Shown here: piece after piece, positions 6,846 through 12,217 of the stretch
How positions within the stretch are numbered: position 1 is the stretch's first letter
Layout of the letters: every line of letters begins with the position of its first letter
Source of the DNA: JAGTVG01 sp964389805
GTDB lineage: Bacteria > Bacteroidota > Bacteroidia > Cytophagales > Cyclobacteriaceae
Direction: 5' to 3'
DNA: 12,217 nt
NCBI GenBank assembly: GCA_964389805.1
Contig: CAYMFU010000157.1
Coordinates: 1-12,217 of the forward strand
Made by a program: the position numbers and the translations under genes
The notes under the pieces: generated by a model
Told to the model about the DNA's origin: nothing
Database searches by the model: none
What the model saw: the letters and a program-made list of their open reading frames with translations, nothing else

Positions 6846-8852
6846 TTATTTTGGTATTCTAATTATAAATTCAGTTCCTGAATCTATGTTATTTTTGATA
6901 TTTTCATCAGACAATACATTGCTTTCAACCCTCATTTCCCCATTATGGCCTTTTGTTATAATTTCATAACTGATACTTAAACCCAGACCAGTACCTTCTC
7001 CTGTTGGTTTTGTTGTGAAGAAGGGTTGAAAGATCTTTTCCTTAATATCCACAGGAATTCCATATCCATTATCCTTCACATTAATTTCAATTTCATTATC
7101 AAGTTTTTTCAAACCTACTGTGACCTTTGGCTTATAGCCATCACCTTTTGCTTTGGCTTTTTTATCAACTGCGTAGAAAGCATTATTGATCAAATTCAAC
7201 AAAACCCGTCCGATATCCTGTGGAATAACCTTAATTTTAGGCAAATTTTCATCAATCTCCAAGTGAAAATCTGCATTAAATGATTTATCCTTTGCCCTTA
7301 AACCATGATATGCCAAACGAAGATATTCGTCTGCAAGCATATTAAGATCAGTCATTTCTTTCTGACTGGTGCTTGAGCGGGAATGCTGGAGCATTCCTTT
7401 TACAATCTCATCAGCTCTTTTACCATGATGACTTATTTTTAACTCGTTTTCTTTAATATCATTTAATAAATCATCCTGAAGCTTTTCATCTCTGTCACCT
7501 TTTGCCTTCAACCGTTCACTCTCCAGTTCTTCCAACAACTCCTGATTTACCTCAGAGAAATTATTTACGAAGTTCAATGGGTTTTGAATTTCATGCGCTA
7601 TACCAGCAGTAAGTTCACCAAGAGAAGCCATTTTCTCAGATTGAATGAGTTGCGCCTGGGTAGCTTTTAGTTGGTCAAATGCATTCTCTATTTTTTGCTT
7701 CGACTTTTGTTTTATCCGGTTGTTGCGGAACAGCAAAATGGCCACAACCATTAAAGTAAAAAGACTACCAAGAAGGGTATTCGATCTGATGCGGTTTCGA
7801 TTCTCAATTCTGGACGCTTCAAGCTCACGTTGTTTAAGCTCATTCTGCGCAATCATATCTCGGATAATCTGAATATTACCTGCTCCGTAGATTTCATTCC
7901 GGGTTTCTGATGTGAGTTTAAAGAAATGCAGTGATTTTGCAGCATCTATTGATTCATATTGTTCAGCCAGGATCTCACTGGCATTCAAAATTCCCAGGCT
8001 GTAAGATACCCTTGTTGCCTCAAATAAACCTTTCTCGGCATAGTAAATCGCCGAATCAGGTTGGTTTATTCTTCTATAATAACCAGAAATTTCATTGTAT
8101 GTATTGGCAGTATGAAAGGCTTCATCATTTCTTAATGTCATCTGCAAAGTTGTAAAAAGGTCTTTTAAAGCTTTTTCTGGTTGGTTGAGCTTGAAATATA
8201 TCTTAGCCCTGACATTATACCAGTCCGGGGTAACATGGTACACTGTTGGGAAAAATGAATGATTAAAAGTACTGAATGTATGGAATGATTTATCAAGGCA
8301 AATAATCGCAGAGTCCAGCATATTTAGCCTTTCATAGACGTTTGCTAATCCAAGATATCCAAATGCCACACCTACTACATCATCATCACCCATTTTCACC
8401 ATTTCTTCGAAATAATACATCGCTTTTTCATAGTTGCCAATCTGATAATAAATCTTCCCCATATTGTCGATAGTTGGGCCAATTCCAGCTACACGAATCG
8501 GTACATCTTTAGCCATTTCAATAGCCTGAAATCCAAGTTCAAGGGCCTTAGGTAAATCTCCAGTATTTATTAACGTATTGCCTATAAATCCAATAGTGCC
8601 TAATTGAACCTGTATAAGATTTTCTCTTTCCGCTATTTCCAGTGCTTTTTCGCCAAAATACATAGCCGAATCCGGGTTACTGTACAATAAGGTTTCGGCA
8701 AGTTGTATCATAATAGCTGCTTTCACAGTGTCTATTCTAGCCACTTTTAATTCATATTTTAAACTATCATTAAGCCGTTTTAGATTATTTTCACCTTGGG
8801 CATATGAAGAAATATTTACAACTATAAATAAGAGGAATACTACATATTTCAT
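6846..8852 (-). CDS. Membrane-bound sensor histidine kinase with periplasmic TPR-like sensor
   Basis: This 668-residue protein starts with a signal peptide (1-18, ending SSYAQ). A long periplasmic helical region (about 25-325) has several TPR-like repeats, seen in pieces such as PDSAMYFGEKALEIA, GNYEKAMYYFEEM and NQPDSAIYYAEKGL. A coiled stretch (about 335-356) leads to one membrane helix (about 358-375). The cytoplasmic core follows. The phospho-acceptor is His420 in TAGIAHEIQNP; the N box is LLNLINNAFYAV (about 551-562), G1 is DNGYGIP (594-600), the F box is FQPFFTTKP (about 608-616) and G2 is GEGTGLGLS (618-626). All catalytic motifs are intact. It begins 10 bases after the upstream kinase stop, so both are co-transcribed. 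TPR sensors of this kind are thought to bind protein or peptide partners outside the cytoplasm; the ligand here is unknown. There is no attached receiver, so it must pass phosphate to separate regulators, most simply the two encoded next. Confidence 0.94.
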   Translation of the reverse strand: MKYVVFLLFIVVNISSYAQGENNLKRLNDSLKYELKVARIDTVKAAIMIQLAETLLYSNPDSAMYFGEKALEIAERENLIQVQLGTIGFIGNTLINTGDLPKALELGFQAIEMAKDVPIRVAGIGPTIDNMGKIYYQIGNYEKAMYYFEEMVKMGDDDVVGVAFGYLGLANVYERLNMLDSAIICLDKSFHTFSTFNHSFFPTVYHVTPDWYNVRAKIYFKLNQPEKALKDLFTTLQMTLRNDEAFHTANTYNEISGYYRRINQPDSAIYYAEKGLFEATRVSYSLGILNASEILAEQYESIDAAKSLHFFKLTSETRNEIYGAGNIQIIRDMIAQNELKQRELEASRIENRNRIRSNTLLGSLFTLMVVAILLFRNNRIKQKSKQKIENAFDQLKATQAQLIQSEKMASLGELTAGIAHEIQNPLNFVNNFSEVNQELLEELESERLKAKGDRDEKLQDDLLNDIKENELKISHHGKRADEIVKGMLQHSRSSTSQKEMTDLNMLADEYLRLAYHGLRAKDKSFNADFHLEIDENLPKIKVIPQDIGRVLLNLINNAFYAVDKKAKAKGDGYKPKVTVGLKKLDNEIEINVKDNGYGIPVDIKEKIFQPFFTTKPTGEGTGLGLSISYEIITKGHNGEMRVESNVLSDENIKNNIDSGTEFIIRIPK

Positions 8853-8862
8853 ATCAATTGTA

Positions 8863-11800
8863 TTAAAACGGTAATGATATTCTGAATTCTGTTCCTTTAT
8901 TTTCTTTGGTTTCCAATTTTATTTCACCACCATGTGACTTCACTATATCATAACTCAACGATAATCCCAGACCTGTTCCTGATCCTGTGGGTTTAGTAGT
9001 AAAGAAAGGTTGGAAGATCTTATCCCTCACCTGTTCAGGGATCCCTTCACCATTATCCTTCACTATAATTTCGATATTACCTTCAATTTGTTTAGTGCTA
9101 ACTGTTACTTCCGGCCTGAAACCAACATCTCTAGTCACTGAAGCTTTTGATACAGCATAGAACGCATTATTTATCAGATTAAGCATTACACGGCCAATAT
9201 CTTGCGGAACCACATTTAGTTTGGGAATGGATTTGTCAAACTCAGATATGAAATTTGCATTGAATGATTTGTCTTTTGCTCGAAATCCATGATAAGCAAG
9301 TCTTAAATATTCATCAGCCAGAGCATTGATATCAGTCAATTCTTTCTGACCTGTATTACTGCGGGAATGCTGAAGCATGCCTTTAACAATGGCTTCCGCC
9401 CTTTTTCCGTGATGGTTTATTTTCTGCTCATTTTCGATTATATCTTGTGCAATATCCTTTACTTCTCCCATATTACCCTTTTCAAGTTCGTCATTGAGTT
9501 CCTCAGCCAATTCTTTATTTACTTCTGAAAAATTATTTACGAAGTTCAGTGGATTTTGAATTTCATGGGCGATACCGGCGGTAAGTTCACCAAGTGATGC
9601 CATCTTTTCTGATTGGATGAGTTGGTTTTGTGCAGCTCTTAAATCGGTTAGCGTATTTTCTGCACGGCCTTTGGCTTCTTCCAGTTTTTTGAAATCTTCA
9701 TACCGGGCATAGGCTACAGAAAAAGAATCTGCCAATGACTGAACCAACTCAATCTGTTCCTTATCTAGTTTTTCAGAACTACCGACATAGAGCATACCCT
9801 GCTCAAATGGAATCATTTGCAACGCAAGGTACTCCGGAGCATCTCTCCCCGACTTAAAATTATCTTGATCATCAATAAGTCCATGCTCAATCAGGGATTT
9901 CATAAATTGAATAAACTGTTCTTGATTCCATTCATCGCGATATACCAATTGCTTTTTCCAATGGTCAACTGTGGCTTTAAAGAGTGGAATACTTTCATAT
10001 TCTGTATTCCAAGCTGCTAACGAGTCCCCTGATGGATTTGAAAGGAAAACGTTTATATTTTTTGCATCATCATCCACAATAAACACACCACATCGGAAAA
10101 AGGGTACATCGAGGGTGGTCAGTTCTCGCCAAATCAACGGAGTGATTCGGTTAAGATCATCGGTTGTTCGCATGGATGCAATCTCTGCGCGAATCCGATC
10201 AAGCGATGATTGTTTTACTGCTTCCTTAGCCTGGGCTTCCGCTTTTTGAAGGTCCAGGAATCGGGTATACGTCTGCTCGAATACCTTAGCAAATCGCTTA
10301 AAGATAGAATGAGCTTCCTGACAGGGCTCGTATGTAATAAATAACAGATATCCATACGAAAAATAGGCTACATGAAAGACTTGAAAGGTGGGTACATCAA
10401 ATCCGGCCTTTAAAATATCCTCCAGCATTTCTCCCACCATGGGGAGTTTTCGCATATATTCATAATGGGACTTCAAGGCTTCCCCTCCCATTTCTTCCAC
10501 GTAAAGTGACTCTCCTTTATCTCCAGCTTCAGAAAACCGTATAGAAACAGGGTCTTCGGTGTGTGGATAAGTGAAGGGTTTCTGAATTACATCTTCACTG
10601 CTCATCCATAAGGTAGTGGCTTTTTTGTTTTTCTGCCAGGTACCATAGCCTGCACTCCACAAATTCACACCCATATCCCTTACCTGTCGGAATAATAGAT
10701 TGGCTGCTTCTATTAGCTCCCCGCTATGCTGCATTCCCATGGTTCTGCTACGTACCCGCTCAAGAGCTGCTTCTATTTTAGCTTCCTTTGTCTGTGCTTC
10801 TGCCTTTTGAAGGTCCTGGAAGCGGGTGTATGTGAGGTCGAATTCCTTTGAAAATCGATATAGTATGTCCAAATTTTCTTCTGTTAATTCCTCCAGGTCA
10901 TCTGCCTGCAGTCCTCCGAAGTTATGAAATGAAAAAGAGTTTATGATTTTTTCAGGAGCTCTTATGCCATCCTTGACTGATTCTGGAAGCTGAGCTGCTA
11001 TCGTATCCTTGAACAGATAATCATCCAGTTGCTTTTTCTCATCTCCTTTTAATACATATACCCACTTTGCTTTTCTTTTCCTCCATGTATTGAAAATTCT
11101 TTTATGATATGGATGCGTTACAGCCATTCGCAATGATTCAGGTGTTTTTTCAACTTCGGAATTTGCCATCCAAACCTCCAATTCATCGGGATTTTCATCG
11201 AATATCCAAAGCATGGTACGAGTAAGCCTAATATCAAGTTTGGTTAATTCTGAAAACACAGTTGAAATTACTTCAGATAACTCAGAAGACTCATGCATTG
11301 CCATGGCTCTCACACGTACACGCTCTAATGATACTTCAATTAGTGCTTCTCTTGCCTGGGCTTCTGCATTTTTAAGGTCGAGGTATCTTCTATAAGTTTG
11401 TCCGAAAACACCGGCAAATCTATTTAATACCCTGGCTGCCTCTTCTGAAATCGGGTTTGGAGCAAAAGCAAAAAGGATGCCTTCAGAATAAAAGAAACTC
11501 CTGTGGTACTCATTTTCCGGCAAGGAATTTAAGTCTATTTGAAACGGGTATTCCGGTTCATTGTTAAGTGCTTTGTAATACTTCAATACATCATTGCCGA
11601 TGTAATCGTAGCGATAATCTGCCTTACCACGTTTCCATGCTTTTTTTAGTCCTATCAGCATGGGATGTATCGTCATGTCCAACATTCCCATCTTTAAATC
11701 CACCGAACCATCAGGATAGGAAGTTGCCGACCATGTTTCCATTCCTTCATTTCCTTCAAGGATTCCAATGCCACACCGAATGGATTTGTCAAGGCCCAAC

Positions 11801-12217
11801 TTCAATACTTCATTAAATAAGGTCGCAACCGTATCACCTACATCCTGGCTGTTGTGCATGGCCATTGTTTTAGTCCGGACTCTTTCCAGGGCTGTTTCGA
11901 TCTGCGCTTCCCTAACCTGGGCCTCTGCGTTCTTTAGGTCAAGATATCTTTTATAGGTGAGGGAGAAAACTTTTGTAAAGCGATGCAGCAGCTGCTTTTG
12001 TTCTTCAGACAAGTCCTCTTTTGAGTACACAAATATGTTACCATGTTCAAAATAAAAACAATGACTCATTTGGCGATCGGGGTACTTGGCGATTTTAGGA
12101 AATCGGTAGCCAGGAACTTTGCCTAATTTCTCATAATAATCCCGAACTTCATTAGCATGCAACGTATGCGTAAAGTAGCTTTCATTATTCCTCCAGGCTT
12201 CAACTACACTTTGAGCC
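8863..12217 (-). CDS. Large soluble histidine kinase with tandem GAF-like modules; 5' end cut by window edge
   Basis: The frame is open from its TAA at 8865-8863 to the right edge, giving 1117 visible codons; numbering below starts at the first visible codon (12216-12214). A TTG at 12162-12160 could be mistaken for the start, but 18 coding-like residues precede it and complete the sensor module, so the true start is outside. The visible part holds the end of one sensor module and four further modules of about 187 residues, separated by helical linkers starting near residues 90, 277, 465 and 652. The kinase core follows: His884 in TAGIAHEIQNP, N box MLNLINNAFYAV (about 1011-1022), G1 DNGEGIP (1054-1060), F box QPFFTTKP (about 1069-1076) and G2 GSGTGLGLS. 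No membrane helix or signal peptide is visible, so it is probably cytoplasmic. The modules look GAF-like (ligand unknown). The core closely matches that of the kinase downstream, and there is no receiver domain. Likely partners are the two receivers of the operon. Confidence 0.92.
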   Translation of the reverse strand, partial: AQSVVEAWRNNESYFTHTLHANEVRDYYEKLGKVPGYRFPKIAKYPDRQMSHCFYFEHGNIFVYSKEDLSEEQKQLLHRFTKVFSLTYKRYLDLKNAEAQVREAQIETALERVRTKTMAMHNSQDVGDTVATLFNEVLKLGLDKSIRCGIGILEGNEGMETWSATSYPDGSVDLKMGMLDMTIHPMLIGLKKAWKRGKADYRYDYIGNDVLKYYKALNNEPEYPFQIDLNSLPENEYHRSFFYSEGILFAFAPNPISEEAARVLNRFAGVFGQTYRRYLDLKNAEAQAREALIEVSLERVRVRAMAMHESSELSEVISTVFSELTKLDIRLTRTMLWIFDENPDELEVWMANSEVEKTPESLRMAVTHPYHKRIFNTWRKRKAKWVYVLKGDEKKQLDDYLFKDTIAAQLPESVKDGIRAPEKIINSFSFHNFGGLQADDLEELTEENLDILYRFSKEFDLTYTRFQDLQKAEAQTKEAKIEAALERVRSRTMGMQHSGELIEAANLLFRQVRDMGVNLWSAGYGTWQKNKKATTLWMSSEDVIQKPFTYPHTEDPVSIRFSEAGDKGESLYVEEMGGEALKSHYEYMRKLPMVGEMLEDILKAGFDVPTFQVFHVAYFSYGYLLFITYEPCQEAHSIFKRFAKVFEQTYTRFLDLQKAEAQAKEAVKQSSLDRIRAEIASMRTTDDLNRITPLIWRELTTLDVPFFRCGVFIVDDDAKNINVFLSNPSGDSLAAWNTEYESIPLFKATVDHWKKQLVYRDEWNQEQFIQFMKSLIEHGLIDDQDNFKSGRDAPEYLALQMIPFEQGMLYVGSSEKLDKEQIELVQSLADSFSVAYARYEDFKKLEEAKGRAENTLTDLRAAQNQLIQSEKMASLGELTAGIAHEIQNPLNFVNNFSEVNKELAEELNDELEKGNMGEVKDIAQDIIENEQKINHHGKRAEAIVKGMLQHSRSNTGQKELTDINALADEYLRLAYHGFRAKDKSFNANFISEFDKSIPKLNVVPQDIGRVMLNLINNAFYAVSKASVTRDVGFRPEVTVSTKQIEGNIEIIVKDNGEGIPEQVRDKIFQPFFTTKPTGSGTGLGLSLSYDIVKSHGGEIKLETKENKGTEFRISLPF
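9705..11949 (-). repeat. Array of about 187-residue sensor repeats inside the large kinase gene
   Basis: A linker of the form RY/RF-x-DL-x-x-AEAQ-x-(K/R)EA, followed by SLERVR or ALERVR and then (M)AMH or MGMQ, begins at 11949, 11388, 10824 and 10263. A degenerate copy (RYEDFKKLEEAKGRAEN) begins at 9705 and leads into the kinase core. The steps are 561, 564, 561 and 558 bases, thus 187, 188, 187 and 186 residues. Between linkers each unit shows a conserved W near its middle and ends with F(A/S)xxFxxTYxR. The fourth linker (SSLDRIRAEIASM) and the module after it have diverged most. The protein repeat is clear while the DNA is only partly conserved, so the expansion is not very recent. Confidence 0.85.

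Noticed and set aside
9817..11956. Several plus-strand ORFs opposite the large kinase that share a motif like ASLAWASAF
   Set aside because: The shared motif is only the reverse complement of the repeated AEAQ-containing linker; these frames are shadows of the repeat, not a gene family.
12160..12162. TTG as the start of the large kinase
   Set aside because: The same frame continues to the window edge for 18 more codons with residues that fit the sensor module (VVEAWRNNESYF resembles the Trp-containing segment of the other modules), so the gene is cut, not started here.

Overview
The window looks like part of a Bacteroidota chromosome, probably a free-living Cytophagales-type lineage; the order is an inference. 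The DNA is AT-rich. It carries a 'lone' eight-helix FtsX/MacB-type permease of the kind that proliferates in this phylum, a secreted GH2 enzyme with the DUF4982/C5 tail common in Bacteroidota, and histidine kinases with the core motif ASLGELTAGIAHEIQNP typical of Bacteroidota. Ribosome-binding sites are weak or absent, as is usual there. Every convincing gene is on the minus strand, so transcription runs from right to left. I see no rRNA, tRNA, CRISPR array, insertion sequence or phage gene.

Right part (12217 to 5341): a compact signalling operon. It starts with a large soluble histidine kinase whose N-terminus lies beyond the right edge. This kinase is built from repeating sensor modules of about 187 residues. 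Ten bases later comes a second kinase, membrane-bound, with a signal peptide and a periplasmic TPR-like sensor. Then follow a short gap that holds a possible 30-codon ORF, a single-domain CheY-like receiver, and, overlapping it by 8 bases, a receiver fused to a class III adenylate cyclase. The two kinases have nearly the same catalytic core and the two receivers resemble each other, so both halves of the pathway look duplicated. No DNA-binding output domain is present, so the visible output is cAMP. A plausible scheme is that two inputs, one cytoplasmic and one periplasmic, drive two receivers, one of which makes cAMP while the other acts as a phosphate sink, a competitor or a carrier to another partner.

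Middle (5340 to 5046): a 295-base AT-rich spacer. It contains a weak possible terminator for the signalling operon, an inverted repeat, and four TGTTAA words at near-helical spacing just upstream of the next gene.

Left part (5045 to 1): the permease gene, a 158-base spacer with a perfect 7-bp hairpin carrying a TTCG loop, and then a GH2 glycosidase gene (beta-galactosidase-like, probably exported and perhaps lipid-anchored) that runs off the left edge close to its natural C-terminus. No ATPase partner for the permease and no other carbohydrate-locus genes are visible. These two genes may simply be neighbours of the signalling operon, or targets of it; the sequence does not decide.
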